From contig CM055113.1 in NCBI GenBank assembly GCA_029204225.1, forward strand, positions 7,097,852 through 7,161,851: a stretch of 64,000 bases of DNA. Reading direction: 5' to 3'. The notes under the pieces were generated by a model, which worked only from the letters and a program-made list of their open reading frames with translations, was not told where the DNA came from and did not search any database. Both the position numbers and the translations under genes were made by a program. Below are positions 32,801 to 43,606 of this stretch, in pieces. The stretch's first letter is position 1, and each line of letters starts with the position of its first letter. Origin of the DNA: Diphasiastrum complanatum. Its lineage: Eukaryota > Streptophyta > Lycopodiopsida > Lycopodiales > Lycopodiaceae.

Positions 32801-32997
32801 AGATCTATTTGTAAATAGAGAGACATAAAAAAAAAAAAAGATACAATCATTTTACCTGTAAACAACTTGTTTATGGGTTTTTTTTATTGATATCACAATA
32901 GATTCTTACAATCAGCTTGTGTCCATAGTCTAACAATGGAATGCAATTTTTATATAATGATAAAAAGACATTGGCATGTATTTGCTGATAGTGAATC

Positions 32998-34487
32998 TCA
33001 ATGTTCTTCCATAAGTTGGATTGTTTCGCCAATATCTCTGCATTTGATCTCCAGCTCATGTCTTTTACGTACCTGCATAAAATTAATACAAAGTTAGTTA
33101 GAATTAGTATAGAGTTTGTAGTAGAAATTTTTGATTGAAACTATTCATAAAAGATCGAGTGTTTCAGTTACTTACGAGTTTATCATTGAAAATGAATCTG
33201 AAGTCTGAAAGTACATCATCTTGTAGGAGCAATAGTTTCCGCCGGATGTAGTTTAGACTCCAATTTTTTTTCACCTCAACACACGTCAAAACGGCATCAT
33301 TGTATATAATTTCAATATTTTCTCATTTTGAATGTCCATTGGCTTCCAAGTCTTGATCGAGTGGCACCCATTTACCTTTATTTTTTTTCCATCTTTGATA
33401 ATGGAAGCATAAGCTCAACATTTGTTTTTCAATTTGATAATCGAAGCACGTGGAAGACATTTTAATTTTGCATTCTATTTCTCCATCTGATCTTTTGTCC
33501 CAGCCTTCATCCATAAGTTCAGATAATTAACTATTTGATAAATTTTTGCATACAAACATCATTGGAGTTTTGTGTACATCGACACATGAAAAGAAATCCA
33601 CAAATATATTCAAGGAGATAAACCAACTCAATCTGACTGTTTTTTATCTCGTGCTCATTTTTAATAAATTTTCTACATCATTATATATCTTGCAACGAAA
33701 TGATTCTGAAACTGTAGCATCTGGTACAATCCATTCATCACTTTCAAAACTAGGTAATGGAATTGGTACTATTTGTCCAAAATTTTCTTTTGTATCAGGA
33801 ATGTACATTGATTCATTAAAAAAGATCCCACTATCAGCTAGATCTTTTGCAGTTCTACCTCAATATTGCAGCTGTCCAATATCAGTGTGAATAACATCTA
33901 ACACACTTGCTAAAGATCCACTCGGCTCTCATTCATTTATGTTGGATGGATATAAATCTGCAAGAGAAAAATGATCAGATTGGCAAGTTTACTATTAGAT
34001 ATTTATGAATGACAAAAATAAAAGTATCAAAAATATCAATACTCACAGTTGCTTTTTTTGTGATCCTGACAGTTGAATCCTTGCACATTTATCTCTGAAT
34101 GCATATATACATGTTGGACTAGAATTTCAGAAATAGATTATCCTCCTGATGATGTTCTGAAATCCAAAATTCTGGCCTTCCAATAAGATCGAAATGATAG
34201 TTTTGACCTTTTTTCTTTTTTGAAATGCTCTTCTTGATGATGGATGCATCAAAACCCAAGAGTTTTTTGAATAATATCTTGGCACCTAATCCATTATCAT
34301 CTGTCTCGTTGAATAGAAGCACAGAGTCGATTGAGGAGCATGGCTTCCTTGATGGCGCCATTCGTAATTTGCATGCAAAAATCTGAAACAATGAACTATG
34401 AATATGAAAATTTGCATAGACAAAAAGCCATAAATCTGAGAAAATGTGTTGGCAAAAATTGAAACACTGATCTATTTGGTGCCACAA
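32998..34487 (-). pseudogene. Spliced-looking gene of unknown family, broken
   Basis: Minus-strand pieces in order: 34400-34119 (PSRKPCSSIDSVLLFNETDD, KILFKKLLGFDASIIKKS, NYHFDLIGRPEFW); 33925-33655 (SVLDVIHTDIGQLQY-stop-GRTAKDL, DSGIFFNESMYIPDTKENFG, PLPSFESDEWIVPDATVSES); 33514-33176 (CFDYQIEKQMLSLCFHYQRW, a TGA at about 33325, then NIEIIYNDAVLTCVEVKKNW and LLLLQDDVLSDFRFIFNDKL); and 33072-32998 (VRKRHELEIKCRDIGETIQL, MEEH-stop). Good splice signals join the last two in phase: DKL|GTAAGT at 33175 and TGCAG|GTACG at 33072. Both in-frame TGA codons could come from CGA. I do not know the family. It faces the plus-strand exon tail to tail, about 200 bases apart. Confidence 0.5.
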
Positions 34488-34689
34488 ATTAACTCTGGAT
34501 AACCTTGTTAACCATGATTTGACAATGCATATACATTAATGGTACATCGATTTTCTCATCTCAACCATCTCATATTCATTTTCAATATTTTTGGGTCTCT
34601 TCGGTCAGTGATGAGCTGGAAGTGCAGGCCTCATCAACCAATAGCATTTCCACATGCTGCCCGACGAAACAACAATATATTTTAAAAGT

Positions 34690-34840
34690 TTTTATTTTCT
34701 TTATATTTGGAAAATTCTACGTTACGTAGAACCCCGATTTCAAGGTTTCAATTGGTCCACATGGCAACGAAAATAAGAAAAATAAAATAAAAAAACATCT
34801 TTTTCAAAGGCCCTCTTCGGGCTCTAAGTTTCTCTAATGG
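34690..34840 (-). repeat. Dispersed repeat related to 16640-16965
   Basis: Carries CTACGTTACGTAGA, an 8-bp-core palindrome, then TTTCAAGG..TCAATTGGTCCACATGG, AAAATAA-rich sequence and TTTCTCTAATGG, in the same order as at 16840-16965. Confidence 0.4.
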
Positions 34841-34894
34841 TAAAACTATGTTAATATTATGTAACTATAGGATTACTTGCCTTATACTGGTTCC

Positions 34895-35264
34895 TTTTTA
34901 TAGATTTTAGAGGTGAGTCTCCTTCAATCTAATCGGCCACACTAAAATGGCATGGATTCTAATCCAAGCCATTTAAGTTAACACAAATTAAATCTATTGG
35001 TGCTAAGAAAGCACAAGGGGAACTCACATGTGTCATGTGAGTTCTAATTTGGACCCTTTTAGCTTTTTATTGGCAACTTGACTTAGGGCCTCTAATGTTA
35101 GTTTAGAGTTTTAAATCCCTAGTCGTTTATTCCTAGGAATTACAACTTGCTATTTGTGCTCATTGGGTTGGGCTTATACACACAAAAGCCAGTGCCCTCA
35201 CACTTATTACTTTACTTGTACAATGTACTATAGTTTAGTGGTGGGACCCATTAAGCACCCAACA
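34895..35264 (-). mobile_element. Gypsy LTR fragment (U3), minus orientation
   Basis: On the minus strand it starts TGTTGGGTGCTTAATGGG (35264) and runs through TGAGGGCACTGGCTTTTGTG, GTGAGTTCCCCTTGTGCTTT and CTTGGATTAGAATCC to the TATA box CTATAAAAAGG at about 34900. The same order is found at 45225-45545. It is cut just past the TATA box, so R, U5 and the interior are absent. Confidence 0.75.
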
Positions 35265-36780
35265 CTTTGATAGAGAAATATTTAATTGTCAATGGATTCA
35301 AATTGTTAGACTTTTTCGTGTTTGTGGAGACTGATAATCTCCTTAAGAGCTTTGTTGAGATTCTTCGTGATGCTAATGTTTGATTTCTTTACTCAATATT
35401 AAGGTAGTACTGGCGTCAGTTGTTCAAATATATGTCGAAAACCAGGATCTTACTATTCAACACAATACAAAGTGCAACAATCTCCAATATTCATCTATTT
35501 ACCATCTCCATGGGAATGATTATCTTCTATACAATATTAAATCTGTGTAATTCAGGAGAACTCAACTACCACCACTAGCTAGGGTACATTGTCCCGTTAA
35601 CTTTTTGATCCTTTTGATAAAGTCTCTAACAGACTTGTGGCTGTTGATACGCACTCGCCCAAGTTGTAAGAGAGGATCTTCCATAAATCTAGTGGTCTTG
35701 AAGTGCTTAGTATGTATTATGATCCTTTTAGAGCTGATAAATTATTTGGTGAATGTTTAACTAGGAAATACAAATGCTTGTCTTCACATGTGTGGGGCGA
35801 GTGTTTGCAAAACTAGATAAAAATATTCGTTGAACTCTCTATAGAAAGCTTAGATCTCAGGGAAGGAAATAAGTCTTTGAAGTTCTAGATTTTCCTCGAA
35901 TCACTGAGTGAAAATTGACTTTCTTTCCCTTACAAAGTGAGATTCCAGTCAACTAGGTAGTTGGGCAAATCTTGAAAATGAAAAATTGTAGTGACTGACC
36001 TTAATCAGTACTTGCAATGATCATGAGGTTACAGACCTCAAAAAAATGTTCGTCGAGTTGTCAAGTAGTTGGTAACCTTGTTAGGAACTGGCTGAAATAA
36101 GTGAATGTTTCTATGGAGTTTCAGAAATGCTCACCTTCACACGTGTGGGGCTCACGTGTGAGGCAAGCATTTGCAGATCCCAATAAAAATGTTCGCCGAG
36201 ACCTCTACATGGAGCTTTCGACAAGGGCTATCCTTCATACACGTTGGCAAATGTTTTCAAGCACTCCTCAGTGTGAGGCGAGTGTTTGACAATTGATCAG
36301 CTTTACTTAACAAAAAAATAGATAGGTAACACGGTGTTTAGCACATTGACTGAAACTGGAAAGAAAAAAAAGGTGAAGGCATCCCAAAAATGCTCATCTC
36401 CACATGCGTGTGGAGCAAGTATTTGCAGTAGTACCAAAAAATAAATGACTAAACTCAAAAACTGCCAGCAACCTCAAATAAATCTCTTTACGATAGAAAA
36501 ATGCTCATTGGGCGAGTGTTTTAGACTATGGCGAGTATTTCTGGGGAACTCTGAAAACATTTGCTACAAAATTTTAAACACTCATCTGTTGAGAAAAAGA
36601 CTCACCTAACAAAACAAAGGCTCGCACTAAGTGTGCCCCCTGCAAAAAATCGATAAAAACAGGAACAAAAAGCAAGGCATACACAAACAAACTACACCTA
36701 TCAAGAAGATTAAAAATAGAAAACAGTGGCAAAACAGTAAAAAGTCTTCAAAAGTGACAAGTTTTCCTACTCATCATACT
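35265..36780 (-). repeat. Gypsy leader with an array of hairpin modules
   Basis: Interior next to the PBS at 36783-36800, read on the minus strand. At about 35769, 36123, 36246, 36385 and 36495 sits a diverged module of the form (A)AATGCTC(A/G)..TCCACACGTGTGG..GGCGAGTGTTTGCA. The left and right halves of each module are inverted copies, so each can fold into a hairpin; the middle is often CACACGTGTG. Spacing is about 110-140 bp between the later ones. Between modules are ..AAAAATGTTCG(C/T)CGAG and GAGCTTT/AAGCTT words. No gag frame is seen. Confidence 0.6.
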
Positions 36781-36782
36781 AT

Positions 36783-36800
36783 TCCCCAGTAATGGCACCA
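36783..36800 (-). promoter_or_regulatory. tRNA-Asp type PBS, diverged
   Basis: The minus strand reads TGGTGCCATTACTGGGGA; the tRNA-Asp complement is TGGCGCCGTTGCCGGGGA. It is eight bases from the LTR end at 36809. Confidence 0.75.
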
Positions 36801-36808
36801 AAATTTTA

Positions 36809-37500
36809 TGCTACCTTTATTTTTGCCACCTATCCTACAGATTTCATCTATGCTAGAGTGCAATTGGCAAGAAAAAGAAAGGATCGACTTGGTTGTAGTA
36901 TAGCGAGGTAGGGATTTGATCCAACGGGATATGTGTGATCTAAAGGCAAAATCATGTCCCTACGAATGAGGGAGCGGCATTTTGTTAGACTGCCTCCATG
37001 TTGCCCTCTCTCGAAGGATGAAACTATAAATAAATTCTAGAAAATGCAAGGGAAAGTAGCTTAATCTACTCCTACTGCGTCATGGCTATTTGTGGGCATC
37101 GTACCCTTCATTACTCATGGCCTCTTTGGGTTCCAAGACTTCTAACGTAAGGGAAATCCTACCTATGGTGGCTTAAGGCCTGTGATATAGATCTAACACC
37201 TACTTTATGGGCTGCAACAAAGAGGGAAGGAAGAAGAGGGGGACAAATCATGAATGAACTTGGAGGCCGACCTTCCTAAGTGCAAATCCATAGCTTGGTG
37301 GTAGAAACCTGCATAACAACACAATCCTACAACAAGGGAGTATAGTACGTACATCTAGTGATCAAGACATCATACATACATAGCTAAAAAATCAAGCATC
37401 AAGCATTAAGCCAAACACTCGCCTCACAACTCTCTCTACTTCTCTCTCTCAAAACATTAACATAATCACAAAGGAGGGAATCAACTCTTTGATTTTCTCA
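36809..37500 (-). mobile_element. Ty3/gypsy LTR, minus orientation, outer end uncertain
   Basis: Begins TGCTACC at 36809. It shares the general layout of the LTRs at 32 and 31201 (inner end, then a GAT..TGATC block, then TCCCTACGAATGAGG like CCCATGAGAG). No frame. Outer end and TSD not found. Confidence 0.5.
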
Positions 37501-38840
37501 TCAAAGATCCACCTCTCTCATTATGCTACTACATTTTTTATTGTCGTCTTTGCTAGTGCATCGCTGATTTTCTAGCTCCTTTTCGTTGTTCTACAATGAC
37601 CATTTGTGCTTTAGAACGCCACATTAATTGATCAATTGTCGTCATAACTTATGTTGACTTTTTAGACAACGATGAACAAGCTCTTTCTAAACAAAGTTTA
37701 TACGCCTTTACTGTGTTGGATCAGTGTTGGTTCTATGGCATAAAGACACACTTTTTACATTGTTTTCAAGTGCTATTTGGTCGCTTTACATGTTGTTTGG
37801 ACAACGCTCCAGTGATTCACATTTGTTTCCATTACGCTTGGTTTTATGTGACCATTCTATACACATTTGTCTCAATAGTTTATGAGGTTTTTAGTTGAAT
37901 GATAACCATGCTAAATTTCTTAGTTTACAAATACATTGCATTGGTGAGAATCGAATGTTCGATCTATTTGCTTATAGTTTCTTCTTTATACGGGACTTCA
38001 CATTCTTCCCATTGGATTGGTTGTGACTTGACTGCACGTTTGTCATTTTATCTTGTATCATATGGTTATATATACCCATTTCAGATGTATTACATTTTAT
38101 GGCTATGACAGTTTTGGTGCAAAACCTTTTTGTAGGAGACAATGTGTGTCTTATGTTCAAGGATGTAAGGCTTTTTGACATACATCATTAACCTAAGGCC
38201 TTTCTTTACAACTAAATTATTGTTGCTTTTGAATAGCTAAGAAAATGTACTTGCTAGAAATGCCATGACATCATCCTAGAAAGGCATGGGGACACTTATC
38301 CAGGTAAGGGAAACAAATCGTGCCTTGGCCAATTCATGTGGGTTTCATTGAACCACTTCGGCTCATAGGATTACCGTAGCTTCTATTGCTTTGGACCTTG
38401 TTATACAATACATTGTGAGAAAACTTAAATTTTTAGGGCTCTCAACTAAGACCTACTCATGTTTTGCTACTCTTTCTATATCTGAACCTAAAATAAAGTT
38501 TAACCTTTTGAACATAACCATGTCGTTACGTTTTTTTGCCAAGTTTTTACTTGGAGTTTCCTATTTACCATATTGTTTAGTCCATTAGTCTTGTTTGTAT
38601 GCTTATTACGGTAGTGGCTTGAACATTCTTGAAACACATGGATTTGTGCAAGATGTCCTTGCCTGCTCTAATAGTGATTTATTTTGTCAAAGCTGGATAT
38701 GACATACCATCTCAAGTTAGTTCTATTGGGTTTTAGAAAGGTTAAATTAGATACATGGCTTGTTTTTCCTGGATTGCAAGGATTTGCTTGGGAAATGTGA
38801 CAATGGGTCACGACTTACCAGTTTCACCTGAAAGTTGTTT
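37501..38840. other. No recognisable gene
   Basis: T-rich with several hydrophobic short frames (37713-37898, 37899-38108, 38391-38588) that show no motif. Words near 38290-38400 look protein-like on the plus strand but are full of stops. Confidence 0.45.
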
Positions 38841-38844
38841 TCGA

Positions 38845-38940
38845 TTTTTTTTTTTTTACATGCACCTTTTGGTATGTGGAAGGTGCATATAAAAAAATTT
38901 ACATGACCTTCCTAGCGGTAGGTGCATGTAAAAAAAAATT
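38845..38940. repeat. Nested hairpin built from TACATGCACCT words
   Basis: Outer arms 38848-38866 (T9, ACATGCACCT) and 38920-38938 (AGGTGCATGT, A9) are perfect inverted repeats. Inside, 38879-38890 (AAGGTGCATATAAA) and 38898-38910 (TTTACATGACCTT) form a second, imperfect pair. Four related units alternate in orientation. Confidence 0.75.
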
Positions 38941-38987
38941 ACAGCAAAAAAAAAGAAAAAAGAAAAAGTAAAAAAAGTTTCCATGCC

Positions 38988-39115
38988 ATTGAAGGTCACC
39001 TTCTCGGCCATTTCAACGTGGGAAGGGTCTTTGGCCAAGGGCGGTCTTCCGCCTCGTGCACCCACCCTCGGCCGAAGGCCGTTCTAGGGTGGAACGGCTT
39101 CAAAGGGTGACCTTC
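38988..39115. repeat. GC-rich segment with GAAGGTCACC inverted ends
   Basis: GAAGGTCACC at about 38991 and GGGTGACCTTC at 39105-39115 are inverted, and CTCGGCCGAAGGCCG lies inside. It could be a small foldback element. No TSD recognised. Confidence 0.45.
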
Positions 39116-39563
39116 TACCCCATGATGCACATGAGCACATCACTCGAGTATAGATATAACATTTGGGAGCCACGTATGCATGCCCATTGAGCGGGGAGGT
39201 TTGAAACTTTCATAATCATGATTCATGAGCATGGTGTGAATTTGTTCCAAACCTACATGATCATGAACCTAGTAAAGCTTTCGCTCTTACTCACCTGGTC
39301 CCACTCGGTGAAAGATTCTAAGGCATATTGAATACTTATAATTGAGATAATCAAATGAGGGCATGTTGCTTTCATGTCTTATAAAAGCTATAAATTATAT
39401 AACTTGTTACCTATATCACCTAAATCTTTTTTTGTGCTTCTTTCAAATCTTCTTTAAAATAATTGGCTACGTACAGCGCATTGCATACGAATCTGCAGAA
39501 CGTTGACATTTGCTAACGGGGAGGAGATGATTTCCTTAGGCTTTTGGTAGCTTTTGTTTTTTC

Positions 39564-39597
<34 letters not shown>

Positions 39598-41170
39598 CAT
39601 GAATACATACAAATTCCAAAAAGGTGGAATGGATCCTTTAGTGCATGTCTTGAGTTGCGATGTGCATGTCCTGAGAGTAGCGTCGAACGTGGATAAGCGA
39701 GACTCCAGTAGTAACTGCGACGTGGTAGCTGGCTGTACATACTTAGGGTGTACCACGGTAGCGACAAGGAACGTTGGCTGATTTGCAACTTTTTGGGTCT
39801 TGTCTGGTGAGACAGGGACAAAGACAACGTTGGCTGTGATGCTAAAGGGGCGTTTATGAACGATCATGTCACTCTTTGGCCCTTTGGCTCTAATATTCGA
39901 GTGACCAGTAGTGCCCAATGCCAGTTGAGTCACCAAATGATATGCCACAAGGAAAGGACTATGCATTCGGCGTTGGCCCATCAACCGAATGATATGGCTG
40001 GTGGCTGCTGTTTGGATGGAAGGCAAAAGCGTGATGCATGTCTAGGAGTTTAGGAAGCTAACTCATACTAATGAGCAAATTTTTAATTCACTTATTTCGG
40101 CAAATTGGTAGTAAAAAGTTAATTTCTTGAGACATCAAGACCTTTGCAATACCTAATGTTCTTCAGGATTATAAAGTAATCATCTGAGCAAATAGTTCAC
40201 TTGGGTAGAGTGAGTGATAAAGAAAATGTAGTTTCTTCAATGTTGACTTGTCCACATTGTCGAGTTTAGGTATTTTAGAAAACCTAAAGTTGATGAAACA
40301 TCAAGGTGCCAACTAGTTAGATCAATCATCAAATGAGAACTAAAACATGTGATATGTGCATTGACCCGTATGCAAATCTTTTGGAAACCCAACTTGTTTA
40401 TAAAATTAGTTGCACCTCCTCTAAAGACTATAAGGGATTTTAAGTTTAATAAATGATTAAAAAAAAATTAAAAACCTTGAGACTTGGGGAGAAATAGCCA
40501 TTCTGACTATGCTACTTGCAAAATTAACTAAAAATTGAATCTTACTAGAAACAGATTAAAAAGATGTCATGGCCCACCCTAGTTTAGTTGTTGATATTCA
40601 TACAATTGATTAGAAAGCTATGTGCACAAGCAAGGTTTGAAAAATTCTGCATTGTTTCTTGTACCAACACTTGTCACACAACAAATTGTGGGTCCTCGCA
40701 CGATCAGCCATATGATCTATGGATGCCAATGGATAGATGCTAAATCCATTTCCAATACATCCGAAAGCATGCTTGTGCATCAAAGAGCAATGAGTTATTC
40801 AACACATCAAGGATATGTTCCTTGGATGCCTCTACTCATACAAAATATGTGTGGACTTGGGCCTCTATCAACAATTTAAGGGGTGTATAGTTTATTCACA
40901 TGCAAGTTCATGTGGCCCATCGCATCATGAATATGAGAGAGAGAGAGAGAGAAAGAGAGAGTCTCAAATAGATGATCTTTGATGATTGTTGGTGTTGATA
41001 GCGATATTCACTAAGTTGTAGTACTCTTGACATTGGAGATACCTGAGAAGTTCATATCCTAGCCAAGTTAATAGGTTATATTGCTTACAAGTCACGATTC
41101 ATGGAAGTCGGATGTGGGACATGGAATTGCTAGTATCACACTATATAAATACATACACACATAAACACAT
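39116..41170. other. No recognisable gene; two microsatellites
   Basis: CT repeats at 39558-39598 and GA repeats at 40934-40961. Frames across the CT repeat encode only poly-Ser/Leu or Arg/Glu. No TE motif identified. Confidence 0.5.
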
Positions 41171-42503
41171 CAATATTTAGTGTTCTCGGGCAGTGGGCAA
41201 CATGAGCGCTACCCGGGACCCTTTTTTTTTTTAAATTTTCCTTCATGTTTTTTTTTCGGGCAACGGTGGCGCTGCCCCATAAGCAGCCTGGCCCTGCCCA
41301 AAAAAAAAAACTCCCCATTTTTCAAAGTTTTAACCCTAGTCCCCTCCCGCCCTCCCCTTTGCCCACCTGCCCAAAACCCTGCCATGCCCGCCCAAAATGC
41401 CTGCAGACTTGCGGGTTCACATCGCTAGTATATATATTATATTTTAAAGCATGATATGGCGATTGGGTTCAACCTTGATATCGATGCTTGCGTTTACTAT
41501 TTTACGTGGTATGTTGTAGTAGAAAGTCGCCACCTGCATAATATGGTCTGGAAAACCATGCCATTGTAGATAAGAAGCTTATCAAAAATTTTAGATTCTT
41601 CTAGTTCTTGGGTTGAGGACGGAGAGATGAAGTCACTTAACGTCGGTTGGGTGCAGGTAAATATAAACTATTGACACTTCATACGACTTTGCACATTGAA
41701 ATATAACTTATGCGGCCGGCGCCAAGCTGAGGTTATGTGAATCATACCTAGGCTTTAGGTCATCATTTTCAAGCATAGCCAATATAACAAAAAGAAATCT
41801 GCTAATCACGTCTTTGGTTTTGAACGTTGATGATTGAGCAAGTAATATGGGGAGTTTTTCAAGAATGGGTGAGATTCCAGAAGGTCCTGCAGCGTGCAGC
41901 GTGACGTACTTCGAGGCGAGACCAAAGCGAGAGAGCAGGCGCATAGGCATTGGCCACGTTCCAGGCCGTCTCGATTGAAGCGTGGACAACCCACATACAG
42001 AAAACAGGTTATTGTCACAAAGCAGTTGTGGAATACGATATCCTTAACAGCTACGTGAAATATAAATACCGTTTCCTGACGGAACACCTAACCACTTTCT
42101 ACTAGAAGAATGAAGATTACGATGGCAGATCTCTGACGAGCTTTACAAGGGATGCGCTCAGCAGATTATCAATACAATAAAGACTGAGTATTCCAAGAAT
42201 TGAGAACTATATAATCGCTTCAAAATCTGACTCGAGATACAAGAATCCCATGAACCTCGTTGATAATCAAGGCTCAAGCAGCAAAACCCTAACCATACTG
42301 GCCGGGTGGGGTACAAGCAGGTTTGGAATCCCGGTTGCTGGGAATCGGGGTATCTCTAATCTTTTGTATTTTCCCTCTTCTTTTTTTCATGCATCTTGGT
42401 GGCACTGCCCTCATTTGGCCCAAGCCCACTAAAACTTTGCCACGTGCAGAAATATGAAAGCCTTGTTGTGCATCACATGGCAAAGCTCTACTTATAATGT
42501 TAA
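41171..42503. other. Unassigned; C-rich block at 41190-41420
   Basis: 41190-41420 is unusually rich in GCCC and CCTGCCC with poly-T and poly-A runs. An ORF of 93 codons on the minus strand (41708-41989) has no motif I know. CTTCTAGTAGAAAG-like words lie near 42100. No gene called. Confidence 0.4.
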
Positions 42504-43073
42504 ATTGAAGTTCATTGGGCGATTTTTGCTAGTCGAGAAGCTGTTAAGAGTATCAGCATAACTTACAGAAATGGACTCGTACAGGCATTTGAGCGAGATT
42601 CCAACAACAAGAGCCCATGCTATGTCTTCTCCTTGCCCTCATACGCTTCCCAAAACAACACTTCAGAGGTTTTGCCTATTCCACCAACACTAGCAACTGA
42701 TCATGGTGCCTTTAGGCTAGATGAAGCTATCTGGTACAAAGAGCAAGTTGATCCCGATACAGGCCAGGGAACTGGATCCATCATTCAAATACCATCGTAT
42801 GATGTAGATACTGTTGGTACCTCTAGCCTTATAGATAGTGGGAAGATCATATGGCATGAGAAGGTAGATAGAGGTGATTTCTCTACAGTCCTTTCTGCTC
42901 AATCTCTTGTTCGAGTCCCTTCAAGTGGTGTTGTTTTAGCTGTTGTAAGTGTGACGTCTTTTCTAGATAGCATCGATGAGCTCATGGAAGGACCTGGAAA
43001 ACTGATTAACTTTTACCAATTTACAGAATTGCTTGAAAGCAATCTATCCGAAGGCAATCGGCTCTCCATTTAA
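42504..43073 (+). pseudogene. AHK1-type histidine kinase, extracellular sensor-domain fragment
   Basis: One frame is open from about 42504 to TAA at 43071-43073: VHWAIFASREAVKSISITYR, NGLVQAFERDSNNKSPCYVF, then AIWYKEQVDPDTGQGTG, IIWHEKVDRGDFSTVLSAQS and VVLAVVSVTSFLDSIDELME. From memory, plant AHK1 osmosensor kinases carry the same order in the periplasm-type sensor loop: WALFAS, INYRNGFVQAFHRD, WYQQQLDPVTG, a W-H pair, then VVAVVGVTTALYSVGQLMREL. AHK1 is a plasma-membrane hybrid kinase of about 1,200 residues. Here only about 165 residues remain: no transmembrane helix, kinase or receiver domain is nearby. Homology ends after DELME, and the last about 30 residues are not family-like. A stop lies one codon upstream. 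It could be one exon of a broken gene or a captured fragment. Confidence 0.65.
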
Positions 43074-43209
43074 AGCTCTCAGCAGGTATCCCGTATTTGT
43101 ATTTGAGATAGTGTACCCTTGCTCCGGTAAAAAGATAGAAGCGAGAGCAAATCGAATGAAGCTCTTGAGATTGGGATCTCTAATGTAAGAGAGTTTCAGA
43201 TACTCAAGA
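43074..43209. other. Junction sequence between kinase fragment and LTR
   Basis: No motif seen. Confidence 0.4.
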
Positions 43210-43605
43210 AATTTTTTTAATTTTCACTGATGGCGAGTCAAACAGGGCGCGAGTCAGATAGTGTGAGTCCAAAAGTGATGAGTCAAATACCGCGAGTCAG
43301 AATTTTTTGACTCGCCAAACTGTCTGCGTGCTATAAATGATAATCAAATCAATCTGGAAAAGTGACGAGTCAAATGGAACAGATGGCGAATTAGAAAATG
43401 TGCAAGTCAAACAATGAGAGTCAAACAGATTTTGACTCGCCGATCTGGTACAAGGTAGATCAAGTGTATTTATTAGATGAGCAGACGTAGAACCAAAGTT
43501 GGTTTCACCTGACCCTAGATCAATGATCAATAAACATGCAGGAAGAATCACGAAATAAAAATTAGTCATTCACCAAGGAGACAACTGTGGGCTTAATTTT
43601 CAACA
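43210..43605 (-). mobile_element. Copia 3' LTR, minus orientation, outer end uncertain
   Basis: Minus-strand start TGTTGAAAATTAAGCCCACA at 43605, matching the LTR start at 18101 for about 40 bp. It then carries repeated GACTCG(C/T) words at 43230-43440. There is no PPT between the RNase H stop and the LTR. Confidence 0.6.
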
Positions 43606-43606
43606 G

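Noticed and set aside
37713-38108. Hydrophobic short frames that look like membrane proteins
   Set aside because: T-rich sequence yields Phe/Leu/Ile runs; no start context or family match.
38988-39115. Possible MITE
   Set aside because: The inverted ends are only about 10 bp and no target duplication is visible, so it is kept only as a weak repeat.
41171-41440. C-rich block considered as a Helitron end
   Set aside because: No 5' TC, no hairpin followed by CTRR at a consistent place, and no Rep/helicase sequence.
41708-41989. 93-codon minus-strand frame
   Set aside because: No motif, no promoter or splice context; length is within chance for this composition.
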